Below, piece after piece: positions 1 to 13,605 of a DNA stretch of 64,000 nucleotides; positions within the stretch are counted from its first letter, which is position 1; each line of letters begins with the position of its first letter. The position numbers were made by a program, and so were the translations under genes. The notes under the pieces were generated by a model. The model ran no database searches. It was given only the letters and a program-made list of their open reading frames with translations, and was not told the DNA's origin. Source of the DNA: Aulostomus chinensis (Eukaryota > Chordata > Actinopteri > Syngnathiformes > Aulostomidae); assembly GCA_037954235.1 (NCBI GenBank), contig JBBMOA010000013.1:21076001-21140000 (forward strand), written 5' to 3'.

Positions 1-764
1 ACACAGCTTTGTTTAATCTTTTGTGCAAAAAAGTAACACGGCCGTCAGACAGCCGGGAAAAAGATGGCAGTCTGCATCCAGTAGTTACAGCTGACATCTG
101 TACAACAGGCAGTCATGCTTGGTTTCTGAATGCGGCTGATGTCTCAAACTGTCAGACATCTTTTCATATCCCTTCCTTACTGTTACCCAGAATCCCCACC
201 AGTGTGGACTGTCAGGTGAGGTGAGATCACACTCGTGTCATTTTTCTTTCAGACTTTTCTCCAACTCGAACATATTTCTGAACTTTCTGTTCACACAGTT
301 ACCCAACCTCTCCGCCAAAGTGGGGCTGACTGTTACACTGTTAAAAATAAAAAGAAACCTGAAATTATCACATTTGTGTCTCTTTCCTCTCACCTGCGTT
401 TGCCTATTTGTAGCAGCGTTACTCATTTCATGTCATGAACACACCAGAACTGAAATTGCTGCTAATACTACTGTGGCTTTCGTGTCGAAATGAGTTATAA
501 TGGTCCAATCCCTCTATCAGAATATTCTTACCAGAGAGTCTATAAATTGGTCCAAGTGTTTTTTTTGTCCCCCCAGCTGCATAATTACATGATGATCTGC
601 ATCGCAGACCAAATCAGGATAATTGCAAGGTCTCTTGACCGACACAATCTTACTGTGAAAAAGAACAGGGAACCCATAAATACCTGTGTGCCACTTACTA
701 GAGTGTTACGTGTCAAAAACCTGTTAAATCAGGATCAGGATGTGATCGTATCCCCTGGCCCTTT

Positions 765-826
765 AAGGAATAGTTCCCCAAAAAATGTCAGTCATTACTT
801 TTCATTTTTTGGATGAACTTTCCCTT
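765..826. mobile_element. short MITE-like inverted-repeat hairpin
   Basis: Left arm 765-787 (AAGGAATAGTTCCCCAAAAA and onward) and right arm 803-826 are near-complements separated by about 15 bases. The arm consensus (AAGGAATAGTTC-x-CCAAAAA) resembles the terminus of a very common teleost repeat that begins AAAGGATAGTTCACCCAAAA. Probably a solo or collapsed non-autonomous DNA transposon. Confidence 0.5.
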
Positions 827-2470
827 TTCCTCACCCAAAAATAAATAAGTGACTGATTTTCAAATTTACTTACTCTTCTTTTTGTTTTTTGGGTTTTTTT
901 TTTATCCAGACGTGGATTTTCAGTTCAGCTGTTGGTTCTTCTTTTAATCTAAAATGTTCGTGTTTCATGAGTGTGTTTTACTTCCCTTCTATTAGTTTGC
1001 TGCAGTTTCCTCTCCTCAGTCCATGTAGTCCAGTCAGGCAATTTCTTTTAATTTACCGGCACTCACAGGACCTGTTAATGCAGTTTAATAGAAAATAAAT
1101 GATGATGATTCAGTACCTGTGTGCTTGTTGCGAGGTCTCTGCCAGATGCGTGCTTCCTTTATCACATGTGCTAACTGAGATGTGATCATTGGTGGAGGTG
1201 TAAAGAGAGCCATGGACAAGATAATGAATCAGATGCAGATCACATCCTCTTACCAGACATGATTGGCAGTTGTTGTAGCTCAGGCTCATTAGGACACCCA
1301 TGGATGTTTCACCTGTTCAAGGAGGAATTATTCAAGGTGGTCAGAAAAGAAATTCAAAACCACTCCACAAACAGTGAAACTGGCAAATATGAATATTGTG
1401 GGAATGATAGATCGCTCTTCAGCAGCTGCCTCTTGTTTTGTTTTCTCAGTAACCAAAAATATGATTAATGACATCTGTAAACAGCCCAGACAGATAGAGA
1501 GAGACTGATTTGATGGAAAACAGTACATCTTGACATGCTGGAGTAATAATTGGATTTTAAGGAAGTGTTCCTCTATTGCATCTTCTCTCCTCGATTATGA
1601 ACTACTACCAACCAGCCTCGCGTCATCCATTTCCTTCTCCACCTCAGATGAAATCGTTCATCACCTCCGCATCCTTTCTTCCAACTTGTTTTCATTATCA
1701 CCTGCTTGCTCCTCATCAAAATGGATGCAGAGTAAATCAAGATGAGACAGAGAGATGCAAAAGAAAAAAAAAAACAACCCCGCATCTTGATCCTGTTTTG
1801 TTCAGCAAGCTAACTTTTTCCATCTCTCCTGCTTCTCTATTACGGCGTAATAGCTCATCAGAACAGATGCCGTCTCCCTCTGTTAACTTCAAAAAAACCT
1901 CCATGCTCGTCCTCTTGAGTGTACATCGTTGTGCTTTAATCTGAGTTTTGTCTCAGTCACGTTTTTGTCACTCCTGGGGATGGAGTCTTGGCATGCACAG
2001 TTTACTCATTGCAAACACACACTTGCACACAATGGCTTCCTTTCTCTGCTGCTGTCTGCTGCAGGTGCAGTGCAGGCCCACGGGAGAGGGCAATGTATTT
2101 CCATTTCAAAAAAGCTGGTGTGTACTTCAGAGCGAATGTCTTTGTGTGTGTGCCCAGGTGCAGTCTAAATCAGTGTCTGTGACTATGGCTGCTGTGCTTT
2201 TTAAAATCTGTTGGAGTCATAGGTCAATATTCAAAGTCTAAAGAGGAAGGAAAGGCAAGATGGAGGGAAAGCAAGAGTGTGTGTGGGTAAGAGTTTAGGG
2301 AGCCTGTGAGAGTGACAAGAGAGTTCAACAAAAAAAAGACAGACACCAAGAGGGAGAATGTGGGAAAACCTGAGTAAAAATAGTTAGAACACTCATGGTT
2401 TTCATTTGATGATTTATTCATGAGAAGCTGATATTTTCTCTTTTTCTTTTTTCTCCTTTCTTATAAACAG

Positions 2471-2472
<2 letters not shown>

Positions 2473-2521
<49 letters not shown>
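2473..2521. repeat. (TG)n microsatellite
   Basis: About 24 uninterrupted TG units. Confidence 0.98.
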
Positions 2522-2522
<1 letters not shown>

Positions 2523-2663
2523 ACCACAGTTGACGGAAGTGTAGCTCGGTGTTCAAGGACAAAGTACACAATGTAAAATGGAACATGAAACAGGCAGTGT
2601 GCTCAAATTATGCCATGCTAAAGGTTAGATCTGACTGAATGACAGTTTGGAAATGGAAACAAA

Positions 2664-2667
<4 letters not shown>

Positions 2668-2707
<40 letters not shown>
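2668..2707. repeat. (TG)n then (CG)n compound microsatellite
   Basis: About 14 GT units passing into five GC units. Alternating purine-pyrimidine of this kind is a classic Z-DNA-forming sequence. Confidence 0.95.
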
Positions 2708-2708
<1 letters not shown>

Positions 2709-5700
2709 AGTGTCACAGCTTTCCCAGCTGCTGCGTTTGTACTTATTATGTACTCTCATCTATGGCTCTCTCCTGACTTCAGATTTTGACCTCAGTTGCG
2801 GGCTGATGACTGGCATTGCCTCCATAAATCCCATGATGCCAGGCCCAGGCTGGGTGGCCCCTGCCTCCCCCAGGGTGAACCACTTGTCAAGGAGATCATC
2901 CACTGCAAGAGCTGCATGTAGATTCTTCCCAACCCCAGAAAGTCTCATAGTAAGCTGTCACGGCGGTTTTATCAGATATAAACAAAACACACAGCAAACA
3001 CTGCAACATGACCTGTCTTCAGCAATTTGTGTGCATGTTTTATTTATCAATGCCGCAGTGTGCATTATAAAGACTTATCTCTGTCCTCACCCTCACACAT
3101 GGTTCAGGATAAACAACAGGCACCACTTAGCCAGAAGTGTGTATTCTTCCCTAATGTCACCTTTAATACTTCTTACTAGCTCGCTATCCAGCAGAGCAGA
3201 GCTGATCTGCATTCAGGTTTCATCAGTAAGAGAGGTAGGGAAAGAATTAAAGGAGGTAGGGGTGTGTGTGTGTGTGTGATGTCTGTGAATGTATAATTGG
3301 AGAGATGACCTCTGTAAACACATAGCACTCTACTGCTGTCTTCAATATGCCAGGCCAGAGAGGGGATGGACTCTGTCCTCTACCTCTCTATCTATTAGTC
3401 CTGCACACGTTAACCAATCTTGATCTCTCCTGCACCCTGTTGCTTACATATACATAAACCTAGCTCTCTCTCTCTCTCTCTCTCACCCCCCCCCCCATTA
3501 AAAGGTGAAGGGGCAGAAATGGATGCTATTCTGATATCCAGGGATCTTTTTTTTTTCCTGTCATAACATTGTCGCTCTTTCTTATAAGCAATTGGTGATT
3601 AATGGTAATTGAGTTATTCTTTCCATCATGTTCTCGACAAATAAGAGTTTTTATGGGACTAAACAGCCTGCAGAGGAAAATGCTGTCTGTGCATGTTGGC
3701 CACACATAATACTAGGTCAAATGAAGGTCAATTGAACAGCTAATATCAAGTAAGCTCCAGGAAATAAAAACACTGCACTGCTCCCATATCGCCCAGTGGT
3801 GGGCTCCCTTATTGGTCCCCCAGGAACGAGTTCAGCCACCTCTCTCTACCCCCATAAAACACTCCTGCCATTAATGAAGATGTGCTGGGCCTGCAATCCA
3901 TCTAAATAGGTTGATGTGATATACACTTGAGTATAATGTGACTTTTCCATCCAGTGAATAATGTTAATATTTCTGGCTGTGTAAGGGGCCATTATGGGCC
4001 TTTGAGAACTGGGTTGGATAATTAAATAATTTTTTTCCTGGCAAGTCTTTATTAGTGCAAGTATACGATCTGTGACTGTTCTCAAGCCTTTTCCATTGAT
4101 CCTGAAACCCTCAGGCCAGTTTACCCTGCAGCTGCCTCATCTGGGGGGTACCCCTGCTCCAAATGACTCTAAACCCGCAAGCACACAAGCTCCAGAATTC
4201 TCTTTTCCACATAGTAAATCAATGCCATCTCCATCAGAAACCTCTACCTTGTCTCTGGATCCATGGCTTGACAGTCGCTCCTCAACCTCGTTCTTTAAAA
4301 CAGGACGCTGGCGTCCCTGCTCCCCACCAGCTCACGCAGCCCCACACAGACAGCTGCTAGCTTCCTCTGCTGCATTGTGAGGGTCTTTTTCTTCTTTTGG
4401 TGACCCATTTGTCAGCTGGCCTGGAACATAATTATCACAGTGACAAGATGAATGGCCGAAAAATCTTGTCAATAGATGGGAAATACTTTCCCGCAATGTG
4501 GTTATAAGTCATTTATGATTTCACAAATTATTTATTATCATCACATTAAGAGTTCAACGTTGTTTCAGATTTGAGTGCAGCACTGCCTTGAGAAGGGGGT
4601 TGGTGTGCCTGATTTAACCTAGTTTCAAGCCAACATTAGCAGGAGAAAATGTTGCTGTAAGTTTGTTTCATGATGTTTGAGAGCAGAATAAGCATCAAAT
4701 AGAAATTCTTTGACTTAGATCAAAATAAAAGAGACATCCGGGGTTAAGTTGGTCCTCGGAGCTGCTCGCTTGACCAAATCACAGATTAAATCCAGATGTA
4801 CTTTTAGATTTTGGTTTAAACTTCATGTTAGTAAAGTGACCCGAACAGCTTTCCTCCATCTGAGAAGCTTTGCCTTTGGTCATTTCTAATACAACAGCGT
4901 ACATTAGAAGACTGGAATTTTTACGGACTCTCAAAAAAGTCTCAACAAATTAGGACTTAATTCTGCGTCGAGAAGATGGCTACCGTTTTAGCAGAACTAA
5001 TGCCATCACACCTTCACGTGTATCTGACTTGTTCATATATAAACACACACACACACAAAATGAGCCCCAACATTCTCCGAAGTTTCTCTTTCAACCATGC
5101 CAAAAGCACTCCACACCCAAGACAGAGAGGCTACTGTGATGAATTATGCACCAAAACCTCCCACGTATATCAAAAGATAAACTTTTGATGTTTTCTTTTT
5201 TTTTTAACAAACCTGACAACTTTACCTGGTCAAATCCATATTTTAATCTTCTTTATTCCAGACTTACTAAACCATGGACTAAAATAACCTTAAAAAAACA
5301 AACCTGAAACCGTTGGTAGTGTGCATTGTCTACGCTTTCGCTCCTCATACTCGCATTCCTTAAATAATTAAACATGATCAGAGTGTTGATTCTGTCTGGG
5401 AAGAAGCCCACCCCACACACACACACACACACACATCGTAACACAGAACTGTCTGTCTGGGTTTTTTTTTCCAAGGCTGCCTCACATGTCAGATCAAGAA
5501 TGCAACATTTTCAAACGTGAGAGCTCCTCTCTCCAGCCGTTTGTGAGTCTGCTTTTGATACAGAGTGTTTCTGAGCACACTGTTCATCCTGACTACCCTG
5601 TGATTTTTAAAAGAAGGGGGGAAAAAACAGAAAAATGTATCACATGTTATAAATTAGTGAGTCTTTCTTTCACACCTTTAGACCCTCATCCGAGCTTCAC

Positions 5701-6109
5701 CCGTGATCAGAGACGAGCTCATGGATGAAAGACAGGAACCCTAAGCAGAGTTCACTCTAATCCTGGGGCTGAATGAGGTGTCAGCCTGTTAACTGATCAA
5801 TGCTGCACCAGTAGAGCCTGTCATAAACACTCCTTGTACAACTTTAAGCGTGAGTTCATCTGCATTTTTTCAGTCATATTGCCCTTAAAAGCTCTGTAAG
5901 TCAAAGGGAGCTGTTTCCAAGTGTACACTGACCATTTTGCATATGACAGGAGACATGAAATAAACAACAGAAAAGTTGAAGAGAAATAAAAAAAACAAAA
6001 AACGGATGAGATTCAGGTACAGGGCAGTGGGAAGGGAGAGCTCATGCATCAAGCTACTTGTAATGCACTTTTTAGCAAACAGTCTGCGTGTTATTTTTTC
6101 CTACACGTT

Positions 6110-6460
6110 AGATTTAGCATATTAAGTTTCATTGTGGTGAAAGTACGGAGTTTCTTCATTCTTTCATTCAGCTGCAGCTTGTCGCTGTCTTCTATTGGGG
6201 CGTCTTTCTTCCTTGCATTTCAGTTTGTTCAACTCAAGGTCCTGATACAAGGCAGTTTGCTCTCTTTTAGCATGTTACTCAGTGGATCAAACACCCCTGC
6301 GTTTTGTTCGTTAAGGTCCCTCACTTCATTCATCAGAGCCCTGTTCTCTACTTTGAGATCACTTGAAGTTCCTTTAGTGTTCAAACTCTGTCCCCGAACA
6401 TCCCGCAAGGTTTCAGTGAGCTTCAGCTTGTTCTTGAAAGAAATCCAATGGTGTTTTGGA
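6110..6460 (-). pseudogene. frame-broken coiled-coil coding relic
   Basis: On the minus strand, three successive reading-frame blocks read like one heptad-rich protein: about 6445-6260 gives KNKLKLTETLRDVRGQS, then SDLKVENRALMNEVRDLNEQ; about 6256-6200 gives TALYQDLELNKLKCKEER; about 6190-6120 gives DSDKLQLNERMKKLRTFTT. The blocks are charged, Leu/Glu/Lys-rich and adjacent, and each join needs a small indel, so this is a decayed copy rather than an active exon. No introns are visible between blocks, which would fit a processed pseudogene, but it is short and I cannot name the parent. A decayed transposon protein is the alternative. Confidence 0.35.
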
Positions 6461-7754
6461 GCCTCTGGTCCGAGCTCAGTCTCGAGTCACCAGGACAGGC
6501 AGGGTAGGATACTTCTTCGAGAGGTGTTAGATTTTGTGGATACTATATTTGTTGCCTTCGTTAACCGCCATGGCACACCTGTGACCTCTGACCTACAGGC
6601 ATCCTGATCAGAGAAATGAAGCCACATGAATATAAGCGTGCCTGCCTGCATATGGAAATCATCCCCTCCTTGCTTGAGTCATTTCTGGCTACACTACATA
6701 CAGCTGCTATTCCTCCGGCTGCACTTTGAAAGGTCAAAGTTGAACCAGTTTCAACTTTGAGCACAGCACTTTGTGGATACATCACACTCCCCATAGGAAA
6801 CCAGTCAAGCCAGCAAGCTGTTTTCACGTGAATACGCCAGTGTTCTGTAGAAACGCCCAGGTTTAGGTGAAGTTCTGAGGTAACTGGGGCTCGAGCGCTC
6901 ATCTGACGCTGTAAAGTCATGTGATTGTTGTACCGAACCTTCACCCCAACCCCACATATTTTCTGCAAGTACAACTTGTTCCTTTTCATTCTGTCACTCT
7001 CTCTCAGCAGGAGCGCGCACACGGTGCAAGTGTGTCTGAAAATTAGCCTTCAAAGGAAGCCAGTTTAGCAACATTAAAGAGAAGCTCTGGTGGCTTGTTT
7101 TTTTTTCCTTTTGAAAGGTGCTGCTGCTGGTTTTAACAATAAACCAAGAGGGTGTCAAAGTTGTGCTTTGAAACCAATATGGAGGCATTCTTCATTATCA
7201 GACAAAAAGATAAAAGCAAAGAATAAAATAAAACGCTGTCTAAATAACTGTGTTTCAGTGGAGGACTTAAACCCAGCAATTTATTTGAACAGATGGGAAA
7301 ACATTCACCCAGAACCAAGCAGAGTGACTAAGGAGTTATTTATTTATTTTTCGTTGTTGTTTTGGCTGGCCGTTGGTGTTTCTGCTGAGATTTTTCCTCT
7401 TTGGCTCTCTGGTTGGGTTTCTCTGCTGTAATTGAAGCCTCTGGGGTTCTTCTAAGGGGGTCACAGCACGATAAAGCCTCACCACAGGGGACAATACAGG
7501 GGGTCATAATTGAAGGCGACATGGGTCTTTCTTTCTGATTTATTCAAGGAGAATATCCAATGCTGGTTTTATTCTGTGTGTGTGTGTTCAAGAGTACAAG
7601 ATTTAAAAAAAACTACTGTACAGATTTTTTTTTTTTGGCTGTTCTTTCCTTTGCTGTTTGTGAAGTTACAGTAAAGGAAATGAGCAAGGGCTTTGGTTCT
7701 TCTGAATCTTACACAACTTTGACAGACTTTTTTTTTTTTTATTATTCCAGGAAA

Positions 7755-8128
7755 ATCCATCCATCCATTTTCTACCACTTATGCAGTAAGGGTCGTGGGG
7801 GGGCTGCAGCCTATCCCAGCAGCTTTCAGTCGAGAGGCGGGGTTCACCCTGGTCAGGTCACCAGTCCATCACAGGACCAACACATAGAGACAGACAACCA
7901 TTCACACTCACAGCCACACCTACAGTCAATTTAGAGGATCAATCAGCCTCGTCCCCTCTTGATGTCTTTGGACTGTGGGAGGAAGCTGGAGTACCAGAGA
8001 GAACCCACACAGGAACAGGGAGAACACGGAGACTCCACACAGAAAGATCCTGTGCTGGAGCCGGGACTTGAACCCCGAGCCTTCATCCTGTGAGGCAACA
8101 GTGCTGAACACTGCACCACCGTGCCGCC
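7755..8128 (-). mobile_element. tRNA-headed SINE, family A, near full length
   Basis: On the minus strand it begins with a GGCGGCACGGTGGTGCAGTG head (A-box-like), carries a B-box-like GGTTCAAGTCCCGGC, has a body with ATCTTTCTGTGTGGAGTCTC and CCAGGGTGAACC, and ends in (ATGG)n. About 375 bp. The same arrangement appears at 13430, 25078 and 41090, which establishes the family within this window. Confidence 0.9.
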
Positions 8129-9349
8129 TCAGAAATTTAAAATCTATAACCTGTGACACAAATGGAGTTTTCCGGAACATGCATGTGTTCATGGATTCAT
8201 AAAGTAACTGAAAGGCTTTGAAATGAAGTTTCATTCAAATAGTTTTGAAATGAAACTTTGTTTTCCTCAAAGGAAAAAAAACCCTCAAGGATCCCTTGGG
8301 GTCCCTGAACCTCAGTTTGAGAAGTCCCAATCTAACAATGACACCACTTAAGGTTAAAGAATGGTACAATTAAGTTTGGTCCAGTGAAAGGAAAAAGGAC
8401 AATAATGGTACCCTTTGTTTCAATAGAGGGTTTGGATATGTCAAAATGTCTTGTTTCCATTTCTTTTCAATTCACAATTCCCATTCTCAGAAGTGAAAGC
8501 CCATTTTTAGCCCTTTTTAATAGTAGAGACCTACATTTCTTTTGCAGCTTCAGGGAAATTCTCTGTGAGTGTCTCTAATGGTCTTCACTTCCTCAGGCTC
8601 TCCTTTCCTGACACTTTTTCACCAATGTCAGGCTTGTCTGTCTGTAATTACCCTCAAGTAAGAGACCAAAGATGCTCTTAAGGACCCACATGTCGACATG
8701 TCTACATCTCTTAAAAGTCCCCAGTATGGATTTCATCCTCGCCTCCGAGCTACAATACAAAGATTTTTGAAAGCAGGCTTTCATCCAAGTGTTAAGACTG
8801 TAGTACTTGACACTGTCCTCATCAGAACAGCGCTGTCACACATTGTAATTAATATCGAATCGTGAAATGAACCACAGTGTGCTTTACCTGATTGCAAAGG
8901 ACAGGCAGGCGGAGTATCACCTTGGTTGTGTGTGTGTATGTGTTTTGGGTTTGTGGGGACATTATGTTCCACTTTTAATGCCATCATAATCTCCAAGGTC
9001 AGGGGACAGAGGCATTTGGGCCATGTGCCAGACCAAGCGGTGACAGGAGGAGGACAAAGCCATAAAGTACCTCTGATGTGTTTTACCATAACTTTGCTGC
9101 AGGCGCGTCAGCTCTAAAGCTACATGATTGGATAATAGCTCATCCTGGGCCCATAATTTAAATTTAATGTCTAACATTTGGGGGACTGAATAAAATATAT
9201 ACCCCAAGGTTGGTTGTTGTTTTTTTTTTTAAATTAAAATTCGTATGATTTAGGTCAGATTTATTCTCATGTATGTCATAGACTCTTTTTGCATCTGTAA
9301 ATATATAAAGTATGTATACTTAAATGTATATTCTTGTATTCTGTTTCTT

Positions 9350-9474
9350 TTTAATCAATCAACCAAACTTTATTCAAACAGGCCTTTTCATATTGGATTC
9401 TTTTGTTGTACTTTACACACAACTGTAATTAACACATTAAAATAACCTCAGAAAAAGAACATCAAAGCCTGCGC
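9350..9474. repeat. possible interspersed repeat with AAACTTTATT motif
   Basis: TCAATCAACCAAACTTTATT followed by TTGTACTTTACACA resembles a common teleost repeat (CAATCAAACTTTATTTATA ... AAAGTGCTTTACA). It is heavily diverged and abuts the SINE fragment. Family not assigned. Confidence 0.35.
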
Positions 9475-9574
9475 GGGACTGGCGACCCGTCCAGGGTGAA
9501 CCCCGCCTCTCGCCCAGTGTCAGCCCCCCCTGACCCTTCATGGATAAGGGGTATAGAAGATGGAGGGATGGATG
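9475..9574 (+). mobile_element. 5'-truncated SINE, family A
   Basis: Only the last 100 bp of the family A body is present: GACTGGCGACCCGTCCAGGG ... CCGCCTCTCGCCC ... GGATAAGGGGTATAGAAGAT, then the ATGG tail. 5' truncation is expected from incomplete reverse transcription. Confidence 0.85.
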
Positions 9575-12500
9575 TAAAGAATGTCAAACCACCAAATATG
9601 GAAAATATTAACACTAAAACGCTTAAGAAACCACGATGAGGAAACACCAGAGGTAGAATTAAAAATGACATGGAATTATAAATAAAAGTAATGAACCACA
9701 TAAACACGTCTGAAATATAACCCTCAGGTCGATGAGGTTACACCTGAGGAAAGTGTTTGAAATGATGTTCACGCTTCTTCTTCTTCGGTGATCAACTATG
9801 TCTGCAGCGGCACTCGGGTCAAACACACAAGCTTTTAATGCCGGGGTTGGAGTTCTGATGTTAACAAGAGTCGTCTCTCTGCTATGATTCACCTGAGTGC
9901 TATTTTTCATACATCTTGTTGGATGTCATAAAATAATTTAATTGATTAAAAGCTCCCCCCCCCTTCTAAAACATCACTTAGAGAAGGAAGATCTGGCACT
10001 AGTTATCAGAGCCAAATTACTTTCCTTTAAAAAGTATGAAACCAGTGCAGAAAGTCGCCCACCTGAAGAGAAAAAGTGACGTTGATGTTTAGAAAATATT
10101 ATAGCCATGAAAAATGAAGATCTCAGGTTGCTTTTAAACCTTTAATTTAGTTCACAACCTTTCTGACCCAGCGGGAAAAAAAACCAAAAAAACATTGTGA
10201 GAGGTTTCACTTGAGTTCTAGTCTGCTTCTATTTATCACCCAGAGTACATTATTATAAATGGACCCAGAGGTGTAACCATGAAGTCACACGGGCTGACAG
10301 GTAGCTCGTTCATCAGACAGCTGAGGTGTTGCCACACGCATCTCAAGAGCCGCGTGAACTCAAATCAAATGACTGACAACGCTTTGCAGCACCTTTTCGG
10401 TATATTTATCTTCTCTGCTGCTCAAAGCTCCGATGAATTGATTGATAATGAAGCATTTTTAGAGCCTACCTGTCACTGAGCGTCGACCTGCGAGGGTCGA
10501 GATCTCTCTGTGTTTCGACTGCTCTGTAATTTGGAGGGAATTTTTAAAAAAAGAAGTAAAAACAGAATTAATCTTTAAAGTACAGGGCTGTCGCTCGGTC
10601 CTGGGCCTGAGCTTTGATCCACAAGATACCAAACATCCCCACTGACCTCAAGAATGAATATTCCACCGTAGTGAGGGCGCTTACAATGGCTTTTATCTAC
10701 CCATATTTGGGGGTTTAAATAATAGAGACAAACATTTTTGGAATCAGTCCAATACTGAGGGAAAAATGCCCAGTTGGATTTCTTTGTAGTTAGTTTTAAT
10801 GTTCTCAACGTTAAAAAAAAAGTGCTTTTTCTTTTTTTTTTCTTTCTTTTTGGTTTTGTTTCTTTGTAGTACATTTTATGTGCTTTGTGTAACATCTCTG
10901 TAGACTTTTCCCTGGACAGCTCTCTGTAACTCACACTCTCGTATACGCTGCTGCTGTTCTTGTGGGAGACTTGTGTTGACAGGTGTGTATCTCTACAGGG
11001 ATCCTTTCAACAATGCCGTCAGTCACAGTTTGACCGAAACGGTCACCTGCAGGCCTTTTGTGTTTCCAGGTAATAGCATGCTGACTCAATAATGGACTGC
11101 TTCAGAAAAAAGAACTTGTATTCATTTATTGTGATTTTTTTTCTCCATATATCTTTATTTCATACCCTTTCAGGTGTATTGTTATTAGAGGATGGCTTTA
11201 CTTTTGTCAGGCAAGTATCTGTGTCGCGTATTGTTTGTTTGCCAAAATCTCGCCACTGTGAATTGGAATCCGCAGTAAACCCACAAACATGTTTTTTTTT
11301 TTGGTGAATATATTCGTTTACAATTGGACTTAAAGGTCAGAGGATAACAGCTTTCTTCCGTACTCACCTTGACGATATTGAATCTGCAGAGATTACTTGT
11401 ATTGTCGATCCGGCGCTATCAGTGCAGCCGACCCTTCATTCAGTGGCCCGGCACTCCTTCACTCCAGGTGCAGGAAGACTGATGAGCTGTTAACCTTCAC
11501 TTTGATGGAAATGAAAGGGCTGATATTCATCACTCAGCAGCACTACTCTCACATTCACTAGGGGCCATTTGACAGACAAATAAATAGATGGGTGGATGGA
11601 TGCTGCACGCTCCACTGACTGGTAGGAGGTGAGAGACACAGGATGTCCTGGTGCAGCTAGTCAAGTTAGTCAGGGAGGCACGAGGAAGCATCTTCAGGTT
11701 TTACTACTTTTTCTATATGAAACAAAGCATTGTTCCCTCCGTCTCCGTCATAATCCTGTTGTCAATCATGCCGATTGACCTCCTGACTTTTAATATATAG
11801 CTGCTGCAGCTTGTTCTCCTTTTTGTTCATGTACCTCATACATTTCACAGCCCCTTTGTGTTTTGCTCTGCCCTTGGTACATACATTTAATACTGTAGGT
11901 CTCCACGTGCATCTTTTTCTGCACATGCAAAGAATTCCCCAACGTGAGAGATTAATGAGGATTTGTGAACACATGTAGGTCAGTGGAGAAGAAGCAGACT
12001 TGTGACTGGAATCTTGCAGCTACGGTTCCCATTCAGGCTTATCCAGGTTAAATGATTGCTGGTGTGCAGATCCCGCTGAAAGCCATCCATCAGACACATC
12101 TGGGCAGGTGGATTTCAAGAGAAGAGCTCGTCCCTCCCTGGCTTCTCTGCTAGAATAATGCAGCACAGCCAATGCGTGTCCATAAAACGGTGTTGGTATG
12201 TAACAGTCATAGTTCAGTACAAACCCTGCCTTTTGAATCTGCAGTTCCAAAAGTTTTCAGTAATGTACATCCACTCTTATTAAACATGTATTTAGTTTGT
12301 TGTTGCTTTGGCCTGGCTGTTCGCTAGAGGCTGCTTGAATACGGAGCTGGGTTTGCGTTTAATGTTTGTACACATTCAGGAAGTATATATGGGCGAGTTT
12401 GACATGCAGCAGGTGCAGTCGGTAGAATGACTGGCTTGAAGAACAGCGACGAAGAAGAACATGACACAAACTTAAAGTGTCAAATAGAAATGCAGAAATG

Positions 12501-13605
12501 GGTTGAGAGTGATGCAAAAGACACATTTAAATCTAGTTGAGCTTTAAACCGCATTCATATGGTTTTGGTCCAATGAGTTTTTTGCCGTGCAGACTGTTTA
12601 AAATGCATCTGGACACAATCTGGTTAGGTTGGTTGAGCTGTCAGTCTGATTAAGACCACCTCAGACCCCTTGGTGTCCACTGGTCTCAGTGGAGGTCCCC
12701 TTTCTGGTCCTCTGCTGCTGTAGTTTGATCTGTAAGCCATTCAGAAATGTTCTTGTTACAAGTGGTTGTTTGAGTCACTGTTGCTTTTTTTTTTTATAAG
12801 CTTCAACAACTCCGGCCATTTGTCTCTGACCCCTGCCAGGAACAGTAGAACAAGTATTTCACCAGCAGAACTGCTCAATGCTTTTTTCTTTTTTTTTTTA
12901 ATAATATTCAGACTGGTCTCAGTAAACCCAGGAGTTTACAGTTGTGCCTGAAAATACCAGAGCATCAACAGTTTGTTCGTCAAGCTTTGATGACGCACAC
13001 TCACCAATTCAGAGACAAAAACAGGAAATCCAGTTTTGTTATTTTACAATTCTTCTTTTGCCTTAAAAGAATCCTTAATAGGAAACATAAAAGTGTTGTT
13101 TTAGGCACAAACCTTTTTGCTAAGGTGAAATGATGAAAGACATTTAAAAACATTTGTGTTCAGAATGAAAGCAAATAATAGAAGCTGCATAAATACACAT
13201 AGGTTGTTACTTCACCTTGAGCAAAAAAGTTTAAATGTTTCATAAATGTTGATGTTTCTTATTTATGACTCTACACAAAGATTTTTTTGGTCACGGTGAA
13301 AATAACATGCACGCATTCATGAAGCCTCCACCGTTTGCTTTTACTCTGATTACATGTTTTATTAGCGTTTAACTGCTGCTATAAGAACTACAACCAACTT
13401 TCTATATCAGTTGCATATGTAATGCAGCCCATCCATTGTCTTCCACTTATTCCTGTTAAGGGTCGCAGGGGGGCTGGAGCCTATCCCAGCAGCTATGGGT
13501 GAGAGGCGGGGTTCACCCTGGACAGGTCGCCAGTCCATCACAGGGCCTACACATAGAGACAGACAACCATTCACCTACGGTCAATTTAGAGTATCAATCA
13601 GCCTC

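Larger units (their letters stand above)
1..7754. other. intergenic or intronic sequence without a supported gene
   Basis: No coding exon can be supported except the broken coiled-coil relic near 6110-6460. Contents: a MITE-like hairpin (765-826), (TG)n arrays at 2473-2521 and 2668-2707, a shorter one near 3259-3278, (CT)n at 3463-3484, and (CA)n at 5413-5434. AT-rich, ATTA-bearing stretches at 3560-3800 and 3850-4060 resemble conserved non-coding elements in composition only. Confidence 0.55.
8129..13429. other. non-coding stretch, no supported gene
   Basis: Holds a truncated SINE at 9475-9574 with a possible second repeat just before it (9350-9474). Several homopolymer T or A runs occur. 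None of the short open frames has splice support or similarity I recognise. Confidence 0.55.

Noticed and set aside
2647..3279. 210-residue plus-strand open frame
   Set aside because: It begins with (VC)n from a (TG)n array, has no domain-like region, and no splice or codon-bias support.
6044..6607. 187-residue plus-strand open frame
   Set aside because: Phe/Ser-rich and antisense to the Leu/Glu/Lys-rich coiled-coil relic; it looks like a shadow of the old minus-strand coding sequence.
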